From Luidia sarsii (Eukaryota > Echinodermata > Asteroidea > Paxillosida > Luidiidae), in NCBI GenBank assembly GCA_949987565.1, contig OX465102.1, positions 16,561,812 to 16,625,811 on the forward strand: 64,000 nucleotides of DNA, given 5' to 3'. Below the pieces are notes generated by a model, which was given only the letters and a program-made list of their open reading frames with translations, had not been told where the DNA came from and made no database searches. A program made the position numbers and the translations under genes. This document shows positions 40,601 to 52,600 of the stretch, in pieces; within the stretch, counting starts at the first letter, position 1, and every line of letters starts with the position of its first letter.

Positions 40601-43600
40601 CCTTGCCAGGGTGGGGGCACCAGTCAGAAGCATGTTATCAGTTCATTGAATTGAGTTGACTGAAATTAGTCGACTAAAATGAGTTGACTCAACTTGACTA
40701 AAATAAATTCACTGAATTTAGATGGCTGAATTAAGTTGGATTCAATGCCCAAATATAAGATGGAGACCTCAATGCTTGACAGGGACTTAGACCGTAGTGC
40801 TGTTCTCCAGACAAAAGACTGACACTGAGATCTCAATCCCCAGGACTGAGACTGGGAACCTCGGTGCCAAAGTCTGAGACCAAGTCTGAAATTGCACAAG
40901 CACAATGCACAAGCACAATGCACACGCCCAGAACTGAGAACTCATTGCCCGACACAGAGACTGAGATTAAAATGCTCAAATACCAAGATCTCAATGTTTT
41001 AGACCAAGACCAAGACCAAGACCAAGACCAAGACCAAGACCGAAACCCCAGTGCTCAAGACTGAGTCTGGAATCTTAATGATCAAGAGTGAAACTGAGAT
41101 CTCAATGCCCAACACTGAAAACAAGCCCTGAATAATACCCAAGACTGAGACTGAGAGTGTCCCAGGCAGACCGAGACCTCAATGCCCAAGACTGAGACCG
41201 AGACCTCATTGCCCAAGACTGAGACCGAGACCTCAGTGCCCAAGACTGAGACCGAGACCTCATTGCCCAAGACTGAGACCGAGACCTCAATGCCCAAGCC
41301 TGAGACCGAGACCTCATTGCCCAAGACTGAGACCGAGACCTCAATGCCCAAGACTGAGACCGAGACCTCAGTGCCCAAGACTGAGACCGAGACCGCAGTG
41401 CCCAGGACTGAGACTGAGACCTCAATGCCCAAGTCAGAGACCGAGACCTCAATGCCCAAGACTGAGACCGAGACCTCAGTGCCCACGACTGAGACCGAGA
41501 CTTCAGTGCCCAAGACTGAGACCGAGACCTCAGTGCCCAAGACTGAGACCGAGACCTCAATGCCCAAGAGTGAGACCGAGACCTCAGTGCCCAAGACTGA
41601 GACAAAGACCTCAGTGCCCAAGACTGAGACCGAGACCTCAGTGCCCAAGACTGAGACCGAGACCTCAGTGCCCACGACTGAGACCGAGTTGCCCAAGACT
41701 GAGACCGAGACCTCAGTGCCCAAGACTGAGACCAAGACCTCAGTGCCCAAGACTGAGACCGAGACCTCAGTGCCCAAGCCTGAGACCGAGACCTCAGTGC
41801 CCAAGACTGAGACCGAGACCTCAATGCCCAAGACTGAGACCGAGACCTCAATGCCCAAGACTGAGACTGAGACCTCAGTGCCCAAGACTGAGACCGAGAC
41901 CTCAATGCCCAAGCCTGAGACCGAGACCTCAATGCCCAAGACTGAGACCGAGACCTCAATGCCCAAGACTGAGACCGAGACCTCAGTGCCCAAGACTGAG
42001 ACCGCGACCTCAGTGCCCAAGACTGAGACCGAGACCTCAATGCCCAAGACTGAGACCTAGACCTCAGTGCCCAAGACTGAGACCAAGACCTCAGTGCCCA
42101 AGACTGAGACCGAGACCTCAATGCCCAAGCCTGAGACCGAGACCTCAGTGCCCAAGACTGAGACCGAGACCTCATTGCCCAAGACTGAGACCGAGACCTC
42201 AGTGCCCAAGACTGAGACCGAGACCTCATTGCCCAAGACCGAGACCGAGACCTCAATGCCCAAGACTGAGACCGAGACCTCAGTGTCCAAGACTGAGACC
42301 GAGATCTCAATGCCCAGGACTGAGACCGAGATCTCAATGCCCAAGACTGAGACCAAGACCTCAATGCCCAAGACTGAGACTGCTCTGACCAATGCTGACA
42401 CTTACATGTACTATATCCAAGACCTGATGACCCAAAGGGATAGACCTCATGGAAATAATCACATAGACATTGAATGTGCAATCAGTGAAACCTACATAAA
42501 AGTACATATGCAACATCGTGATGGGAATCGCCCACTCCCAGGCTGCATAATTTCTGAACCTACTGCACTGTAAAAAAAAATTGAAAACAAAGATTGAGCT
42601 GTTTGCAAGTAAAACATGCCACAGGGGATTCCATGACATTGGTCTGTGACTTCCTGCACATTACTCAACCCTGACCCCCCCCTCCACCCTGCGGGGGGGG
42701 GGGGGGGGGGGGGGGGTTACAAGGGGAAACACACGTCTACTAATTAATGGATGGGTAATATGGGATTGGAGGGGGGTGGGGAAGAAATTAGGTGGGTTGG
42801 TAAGGGAGGAAGTGAATTCATTACTATGCACCCTCCAACTGTGGTCTCAAGGTCACCTTCACAGCCATTGTTGGCTCGAAGGTTGGGGCACTTTGCACGC
42901 CTTGCGGCCCAGCCCGTCATCCCGTCCCTGTGGCTGGCCTTTGCCGTGCTCTCTGGGCACCGCATCGTCGGCGGTCGGAGGCTGGTGGGCTGCGGTTTGA
43001 CAGATGAAGCGTGCCAATTGGACCGGACATGGAACAAGAAACGAATCCCATTTGTACTGGTTTTATTTTTTCTCTTCTTCTTCTTCTTCTTCTTTTTCTT
43101 CTTCTCCTTCTTTTCTCATGCATATTTCATGAAGGATGCACGTGCTATTAGGGCAAATTAGACCCTAAGCACCTTGTGATAACCAAAGGTTGCCGCAGTG
43201 GTCCGGTTATTGTCGCGTTGACAGTGGGTGGAGTAACTGGAGTTAGGAATTTCAAGTACGTGTACGTGCATATTAAGCCGTGTTTAGAAAGTAATCATCA
43301 GAACCATTAGTTGTCCTACTATGCTTTGTCCAACCACCACATCCAGTAACTGTTTGTGAGAGCAATCATGTTATACATATACATGTATGTACATGTACAT
43401 ATCACATCAGTGATATGATCAGCCATCTTACATACATGTATACATGTGCATGTACTTACATGTACCGGTACATGTATATTTTGATACAAGATGGCTTCTT
43501 TTTTATGCTTGATGCATTCTCCCAGCACAGCATTTTATCCCATTTCATCCAACCCAGATCTAGGCCTACCTAACTGCAGGACACTACATATATGACACTG

Positions 43601-46600
43601 TGCTCCAACTTACTTGTACAGTACTTACTGATGCCTTTGAGAATGGTCCTGCTAGGATCAAAACGTCAGGCCCACTAAAGTTTGAGACTTAGTGGCCTAC
43701 ATGTACTGAAGTAGTTTTCAAATTCATAAAACGTGGCATTTTTTTCCTCAGTCAAGTAGGAGACATTCTGTCATTAGACAATGTGGTACATGTACATTTG
43801 CTTTTTCATCCAAATACCATGTAACTGTTTCTATCTAACAAGGGAAGGAAAAACTGACTGGGAACTACTAAATAGTTTTGAGAAATGGTAGAGAAAACTT
43901 TGACTGGACCGGGACTTGTGCGTACGTACCAGCACTCTTACCATTGGAGCTATCCAGTCCTTAGATGGTGGCCTTCTCAAACATGTCAAATAGTCAACTA
44001 CAGTAGTCTTTGATAATGTGGGGGCACCAGTCAGAAGCATTCAACCATTAGCTGTCGTATATCTCCAGGGTTATAAACTGTTTTGTGAGTACCGTCATAA
44101 CACTAGACACTATCACACCATGTCTCTAGACACTGCATCATTATGAGGAGGCTAGGCAGACTTAATCACTGTACTTCAAGAGCTCTGAAGTAAACGGCGG
44201 CATTGGTTTCCCCTATGCACAAAGAGAATATCAGTGCACCCCCCCTCCCTTAAAAACTGAAATCTGACTCCTCCGTTCAATATGCTTGGGGTGTAGTCAA
44301 CGGTTTAGGGCACGGGGAAGAGGTGATTCGGTAGTGCATGCAACCCCGACAAGGATGCATTATCTTAAGAGAGAATTAACTGAATACACTCAGTGCTCTG
44401 GCTGACAGGTCTCTCCCCTCCCGGTGGGATAGCGCACTCCGGAAGATGATACCCCTGTTCATTGCCGGGCACCTCGTGCAGTCCCCGATGGCCCGTGCAC
44501 GGCACACCTGTGGGGCAGATAGAGGGGTGCCAGTCAGAGCGTCGCAGAGAGAGAGAGATCATTAGAGGAGCCATGTCTGGGACGTGCCGCGCAGGCCTGA
44601 ATCGGGCTTCCGTGCATCGGCCGAATTTGTCCCGCAAAAGAATGACGCAGCTGAAACAAAAAACACCCCAAAACCAAACAGACATTTCAGAGGTCCAGCT
44701 AGGATCGAAGGATCACCTCACCTCAAATGTCCTTTTTCGTGTCCTCCCGGCACAATTCCCATCACACTTTGCAGCTCCAATTTGTTCCCTGACCTTGGCA
44801 CACCCGCTGGCCTCATTCAATGCCGTCGTTTGTGGAAGTGTAAGCATGGCTTCAGTGCTGAGAATGTACCGTCCAATCCGTACATCTTAGACTGGGGAAT
44901 TAGTAAAAAAAACAAAAACAAGGCAAAAGAGGGCGTTTATTATCAAATTGTGGAGATCTTTGCTTACAGTATGATGATACTCAGTCGAGTGCAGTGGTTT
45001 TTCCTGCATTACCTCCCAGCCAGTGACAGCAGGGGAGATAAACTGCTCTAAATTCTACCACTGACAGTGCGTATAATTTTGATGGGCCCACACCGTACAT
45101 TATCTTGTCCATTAAGATGCTTTGTTGGTGTCCACTGGAGTGTGCGGATGGTGTACCCTTACTGGCTCATCTACATCTACGGGTAATTACCCATGAGTGG
45201 ACATTAACACCAAGGCCCTCCTCTGTCTATCCAGAACTCCCCTCTCTGTCTGTCTCTCTGCTCTCTGTCTGTCCGTGTCTATCTCTGTCTCCCACTCACT
45301 CCCTGTGCCTCTGTCTGTCTCTGTCTATTTCTCTGTCTCTGTTCCCGTGACTGTCTCTGTCTTTCCATCTCTCTCTCTGTCTCTCTGTCTCTCTGTCACT
45401 CTGTCTGGCTCTCTGTCTATCTCTTTATCTGTTTTAGTCTCTCTGTTTGTCCCTCTGTCTCTGTCTCTCTGTGCCTTTCTGTGTTTCTCGCTGTCTTTTT
45501 CTTCATTTCTATAGAGGTCTCTGTCTCTCTACTACTATTTGTCTTTATCTTGTCCCCAGCTCTATATCTCTCCCTGTATCCATCTTTACCTGTCTCTCTG
45601 TCTGTCTTTGTCTCCCCCTCTATCTCCCTTTTGTCTCTGTCTGCATCTCAGTCTCTGTCAGTCTCTGTCTCTGTCTTTGTCTCTCTGTATCTGCCTCTTT
45701 ATCTTCCTGTCTCTTACTCTCTGCTTGTCTTGCTATCTCTCTGTCTCTCTTACTGGTTTTCGAAGTTCATGCTCATCTGCACTCAAGTACAATGTAGGCA
45801 ATGAGGCTTGGCTTATGGCGACTTTGACCAAAGAAAATGCTTGTTTTTGCGGACTCTCCAAAAAAGGGACAAAACCCAGCGGCAATTAGCCATTAATTAT
45901 GCAAGTTAAGCTGCCCCCCTACCGTAACAATCTCTCACTGTGCACTCAGGAAAATTGTTCAAATTTTGCCTCGATTAAAAATGCATGCCAGCTACTGACG
46001 GTTGAGTTGTTGCTGTGCTTGGCGGTACACGTCAGAGTTACAGAAGGGAGATAGGGATGGGTTGGTTTTTAGGGGTGGGGGGGGAGGAGGATTCTGCACT
46101 GCTACTGAGACACTGCAGTGATCATGATCCAACGAGGGAAGGATAAAAAAAAAACTGTTGATGAATCCTCACATATCCGGGCATCTATGATTCATTGTTT
46201 GGCCACCCGAATTGCGGCCGGTTATAACTTTGCAACTGACTGCCCCACCGACTGTCTGCTGCGGAAGGGGCCCATTATTCTTGACAATAAAGATGCTAAA
46301 TGATGCAGAGGAAAGTGTACATGGTTAGCCGCGGGATGAGGGGTTGGGGGGGGGGTGAGTTTGGGGTTGGGTTGGTTGGTTAGTTGGTGGGCTGCTTGCT
46401 TGGTTGAGTGTGGAGGGGAGGGGTGCCCTGTTGTGTCACAGACAAAAGCCGAGCTGGTTGTGTAAAGTACAGTATACGCTGTTCTCATAAATGTGTAAGG
46501 TGGCAATCCAGGCATTCTCTTTTTTAACGGGGCAATGCCGAATGAATATTTCAGGTCTGTATTGGCCATTCAGTCCCGGAATTAGAGTTAAAAAATAAAC

Positions 46601-49600
46601 ACTTCCTCTTGTGAATCATTAACATGCCACAGATCAATACGGGTTTTTTTTTTTTCATTGGGCTTCCCTTCATTAATGTATAAATGTTCCCCCCCACACC
46701 CTCTTGCCACGGGCAGCCCACCCCCCCCCCCCCACCAGCTTTTTCATAGTCATTTGGCCACAATCTTGCAAGATTTATAGGGTTTCCACTGACTTTATCA
46801 TAAGCTGAATGGTTTCTGTCTGTCGTTTATAAATGGAGGGGCGGCGTTATCGAGCCAGTTCTTTCGACTGGAATTGCAGAGTCACTTCATTCTTGGCCAA
46901 TTTGGAGGGGAGGCTAGGATCTAGTGATACTGCTGGAGGTTCTTCAGCACACTCTTTCGTCCAGTGCTCCATGTGGCAAAGTTGTTCAGTGGACCGCTCA
47001 TCTTGTAATGGTTCTCTGATGGTATGGTGTGGTGGACTCCCCACGGGAGAAAAAAACAACCCCACAGCCTTCATCAGTGACTTGAGAAGTTAACTGGAGT
47101 TACCTACGTACAGTACCCGATGCTTTGGATATATCTTGTGCCCGTGCAGTGCTGAATCTACATGTGCATACATTATCCCCATGCTTTTGGATATACTTAG
47201 TTATTGTGCCTGTTCAAAATCTGCGAGGACGTAAACTTTTTCATTGCATCTGTGCATTGCAGGATCGATGTTTATAATGCTTGACATGTACTTTCCGTTT
47301 TGTGCGATTAATTTGCGCACGTAAATGTACGTATGTGCAATGGCCGTGCAGATTGCCCAGTGGAAGTTTCTGTGCACAGTGCTTAGAGGGAAAGAGCGGG
47401 TTTCTGATTGGAAGCTGAGGAAATGGGTGCACTGGGATTCCATGCCCGAAGGAATATTGTCCGGGAGCCTGCATCTGGGAAGCAGTCAACGTGTACACGT
47501 AGTGGAGGGTGGAAGAACCTTCCCCATGGGGTAAGGATCTGATGGCACTGGTCTCCCTCCTCATGTCATAGGATTTACAATGCAGCCTACCAGTCAGAAT
47601 CAGTGGAATCATCGGTGGAGACTTGGGGTGTCAACTATAGTGTGTTATGTATAAATGGTCGCCTCTCTTGAGTCAGTGCGGTTCTGAATCTGAGGAGAAG
47701 CAAGGGATGGAGCATTCCGGAAACAGGACACTCTCTCAGTCCCTAGGACACTAGGAAACTTTGAGTCCACCAGCTCTTCTCAGAAGTTCAGAACCACACA
47801 AACTCATGGCAGATTTTTTGTATACATGTAGCATCACCACAGACTTTTTTTTTTAACTTGCTGCCTTGGCCATGGAATGAAATGAAAATGAAAATAGCCT
47901 GTAATCTCATCTCTTCTTGACTTGCTACCTGTACCTTCACTACAAATAGCCTGTAATATCATCTATTCTTGACTTGCTATCTGTACCTTCACTACAAATA
48001 GCCTGTAATATCATCTATTCTTGACTTGCTATCTGTACCTTCACTACAAATAGCCTGTAATATCATCTATTCTTGACTTGCTATCTGTACCTTCACTACA
48101 AATAGCCTGTAATATCATCTATTCTTGACTTGTTACCTTCACTACAAATAGCCTGAAATATCATCTATTCTTGACTTTTAGCCTGAAAGTGAAATATCTA
48201 CTTGTTACCTTCACTACTAATAGCCTGTTATATTCTTGACTTGCTACCTTCACTGCGGATAGCCTGAAATATCATCTATTCTAGACTTGCTACCTTCACT
48301 ATGAATAGCCTGAAATATCATCTATTCTTGACTTGTTACCTTCACTACGAATAGCCTTAAAAATATCATCTATTCTTGACTTGCTACCTTCACTATGAAT
48401 AGCCTGAAATATCATCTATTCTTGACTTGTTACCTTCACTATGAATAAACTCTAACAAGGACACACGTGCTTGCTTGCTAGGATGACCTTAAATAGACAA
48501 ATAATTACTGTCCTGACATTTTGATCGTAGCTGGGACACTATCAAAACCAGAGGATCAGTGGCACATTAAACCAGAGAGTGAGCAATTCTGGTCCAGTTA
48601 GATTATCTTGCTCCTGATCAACATTTGAATCAAGACAATATAGAATGTGCCCGAATGTAATCCAAAGGTAACACAAACAATTGCCAACTGCTTACTGACA
48701 TTAATGAACCTTTGAATAGGAACCTTTGAATTCAGAGTTGAATCCATTCTCAATTCTGCCTTTGAGAAAGGTCAAGCTGGCATTGAAATGTCAGGCCCTC
48801 TTAATGTTTAAGATATGAATGTAAATCTACATGTAGGCCTATATGCTTTTCACTTCCGTACTACCGAATTCTCAATTTAATCCCATATTGGATTATTTTG
48901 TGATATAAGAAAGACCATGCTTGTTTATTGAACAAGTCATCAGCTACCAGCTTACAATTTAAGGGAAAACCCCCTGATCTGCAAAGTAGCTCATCCAGTA
49001 TCTGTACAAAGCACTTAAAACAAACATTGCAACAAACTGGTTGCACACTGCAATAATATTGAAAGAAATCACCCCACATTCTGCCTTTGGGAAAGATTCT
49101 GCTAGGTTTGGATTGTCAACATTTTTGACAGAAATGGATGCTCAATTCTTTTCTCTGTGCTTGAGAAAGCAAGGTCCTGCCTGGACCACAATGTGAGGCC
49201 CTTCCCAGTACACATGGATGTGCTACACATTCTGGTGACTTAAGCCACGTTTCCACTGGACTTATTTTGGTCAAAGTACCGGTAACCAAGACAATGGTTA
49301 CTTTGACCAAAATAAGTCCAGTGGAAACGGCCCAGTCAAATTTCTCTCGGTTACTTTTACCGAGTCCAATGGTTACTTTTACCGAGCAACCGCTGCCCAG
49401 TAAAAGTGACCAGGTAAGTTTAATCGAGCCGATTGGTCCAGTGGAAATGCACCACTCGGTTAAATGCGACTCGGTAAAAAAACACATCCGGCCTATGACG
49501 TAACACGTACATGCACTGTGCACAGCGTCTGCTTCATGTTGCGCGCCTACAAATGTACACACGTACATTGTGTATCCGGCTGACACTTGACCTTCATGAG

Positions 49601-52600
49601 CCGTTATATTGCCAGCTCTGTTACTTTAACCATCGTCTCGGTTAAATTTGACTGACTCAAAAGTCCAAGTGGGAACGACGGTCAAATTTGACCATTAGAA
49701 ATTTAACCATCGTCTCGGTTAAATTTCACTCCAGTGGAAACACGGCTTCTGTAGTACATGTATAAGTAACTTTGCTTCTTTTTCTTTTGGCCTCCATAGG
49801 TGGACAGAATCAGGAGAATGAAGCAGACAATCACATGTCCACCCCTGCCCTGCGAAGGGCTCGATTCGACATTCTCTACCAAGACTGTGAGGTGGGCGAT
49901 ACAACTCAAGTCTGAGTCACAAAGTTTGAATCTCATGTTCGAGTCGTGAGTCACCTTGGGATTTGTTGCTGTCAAGGAAACACATTTCCCAGAATTGTAT
50001 CAGTTTTACCGATTCACATTTACTGGTAATACCGTAGGCCTGCTAGCAAAGTATATATCAAGTAAAACAGTTAAGTAAACTGTTGAGAAAAAAAAATCAT
50101 TTCATCAGTCCATGTAATCAAATACCCCAGTATGAGTCTTTAAAAAGGTGCTAGAGGGAGATAGCAGTCTATTCTAATCTGTTAAGTGTCAGAAAGATGT
50201 GTTATTTTATTTATTTTTTTTTCATTCGCAAGTTTCTTTCGGCATAAGGCAGGCTAGTTGAGGTCTGAGTCCATGTCCTAGTCAGTGAGAGAAAGCATGG
50301 GGAATCCTTTTTACTGAATCTGTCCTGCCTTTTCTTGTCGGCAGAATGAAATCAAGAGACTCCAGGAGGAGAAGAGGAATCTGCAGACAGCCCACGGCCA
50401 GCTGCAGGAGGAGTTGCTCGAGGCGCGGACGCTCCTGGCTGATTCCCGGGCCTTCCCGGCCTCCTCGGCCCAGTCCCGACCCCTGCCCGAGGAGGCCGGG
50501 TCAAAGGTCGGGGCCAGCGCGGACCCGTCACTGCCGCCGTCCCCCAGGTCCTGCCCGTCCGACGCCGGGCCGAGCGGCAGGTCGTCGGCGGCCGGCAGAG
50601 AGCCGGCCGGAGTGGTGGAGGAGGCGCCGGGCAGGACAGATTCGGCGCTCGGGGATCGAGCCACGCTCCCCATTCTCCGGTCCAAACTCAAGCAGGCCAC
50701 CTCCACGTATGAACGGATCAAGCAGGACATGCAGAAACTCAGAGAGGTAAAAATCCAGTCCATCCGACCTCAGCAACAGAGACAGGAAAACACAGCTCCC
50801 CTTCCTCTTCACATTGAGACAAGGTGGTTGTCTCAAGTAAAGCAAACATGTTTCAGGACTTTTGTCCAAAAACAAAAAAGTTCAAAGGGAAATTATATTT
50901 CATGACATTTGAAGTACATTCTTACCAAATTCTAACTATTCTTACAGCAATTGAAATGTCTTGATGGCATTGGAGGGAGAATCAAAATGGTTCGGCACTT
51001 CCTGCCAGAAAGTCCCGAACGCGCCTCACAAAACGGCTGGAATGCATCTCGATTGCTGCTGGAATCGATTCTGATAAAAGTCAAACAAATGAAAGAGCGG
51101 CATTTGAAATACCCACAGGTTACATTCGGACTGCATTTTAACTGCAGTCAAGCTGTAATCTGGTAATGGAGAGCTGATACAACCAGAAATGTGCAAGAAG
51201 GCAGATTTGACACGCTTTCTAAGCATCTGAGCGGCATTGGAACAGGGCTCTCCGAAATGTTGGTCAATCTTAGATTCCCTCCCAAATCCGGCTGGTTCCA
51301 CACGACTCCTGCTGATTACGAGTAAGTGTGACGGGACCATAGAGTTACATCTCTAGGATATGGATTCTATGGACGGGGGCCGTAATCAAAATGCTGCCGC
51401 TTGAGCATGAGCAGCTCTGCAGAATTGGCCCCGGTTCTTCCCAGAGCTGAGCTCAATCATGGGTGAGATTGCGCCCACGGTATCACCACAAAAACCTCCA
51501 CCGTTGGGGACCCACCGTGCAAACCTTTGAAAAATCACAACCGCGTCCTGCGCTGACCATTCTCAGCTTTCCACACTGTGGGAATATGCTGGATGTTAAC
51601 AAAATTCCCATTGGACAATGTATTCATATCAGAAGGAGTTTATATCGCTCCCCTTCTCCCCCTCAAACCGCCCACCCCCAAACACAAAACAAGGTCCGAC
51701 TTGACAATAGTGGGTTGACAGATCATGCATTTTTCTCAGTCGAGATTTTCATGCATGCAATTTTTAAGAGGCGCTTGCCGATTGATGGGGAAACGACTTT
51801 ACCTATTTTTTTTTCTCCGATAGTATTACCTGACAGGTTGGCTGGCTTTCAGTCAGGCAGGAGTGTTCATCAATCCGACAGCATTTGTGTGCATTGTTTT
51901 GGGGTTTCGTCGGTGAGGTTGCGAGTAACAACGGCTGTGTGTGTCTTCATGGGGGATGAGGGTGCTGCAGCCTGCACACTCATATTTGAGTCACACAATG
52001 TCAAGTCAAAGCCCGGGCCTCTTCTCACAAGTCCAAGTCCCAAGTCACAACTCACAAAGGTCTCAAGTCCGAGTCACCTTTGAATTTGACCCTGTATTGG
52101 AGATAGATATCCCGATTATTTTTTTACAGTTTCTCTTTTTTAAAGGATCACATTTACTAGCAATAGGCCTACCTGCGTAGTACAGGTGTGTCAAATAAAA
52201 CAGCCAAGAAAACCATTGAGAGCAGTATCATTTGATCACCCTTGACCTTCTAAGCTACGGAAAAGTCAAGATGTGTCTCATGCACAATTGCGCATGCAAT
52301 GGGTCTCCGTAACTTCAATTTGTATAATAATAATGGGCATTTGTAGTGCCAACTCCATCAACTAAGATGCTCAAGGTGCTATTCTGTACAAAGCGCAGTA
52401 GCATGTGTAAAGTACAGGCAATACACACAACCACAAAGACAAACAAAATCAATGAAATATGGACTGGGAGCTTTTGAACAAATACAAAAAAAATTGCAAA
52501 TTTTTACTGGACCGGGATTTGAACCTTAGACCCTTGGTTTTGTGCACCAGCACTCTTCCAATCTGAGCTATCCAGCCCTTAGATGGTGGCTTTCCCAAAT

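Noticed and set aside
41102..42573. Long frames of 459, 321, 292, 272 and 168 codons on both strands
   Set aside because: All are translations of the 27-bp array. Simultaneous openness on both strands and no splice or start context argue against genes.
45197..45889. Overlapping 105-116-codon frames
   Set aside because: They are translations of the TCTG-rich tract.
50311..50763. 150-codon minus-strand and 134-codon alternative plus-strand frames over OBI1 exon 4
   Set aside because: GC-rich DNA leaves several frames open. Only the frame starting NEIKRLQEEK matches OBI1 and has correct splice phases.
50951..51166. Possible extra OBI1 exon (71-codon frame)
   Set aside because: Exon 4 joins exon 5 in phase with a continuous family match, leaving no room for it, and it lacks a clear donor.
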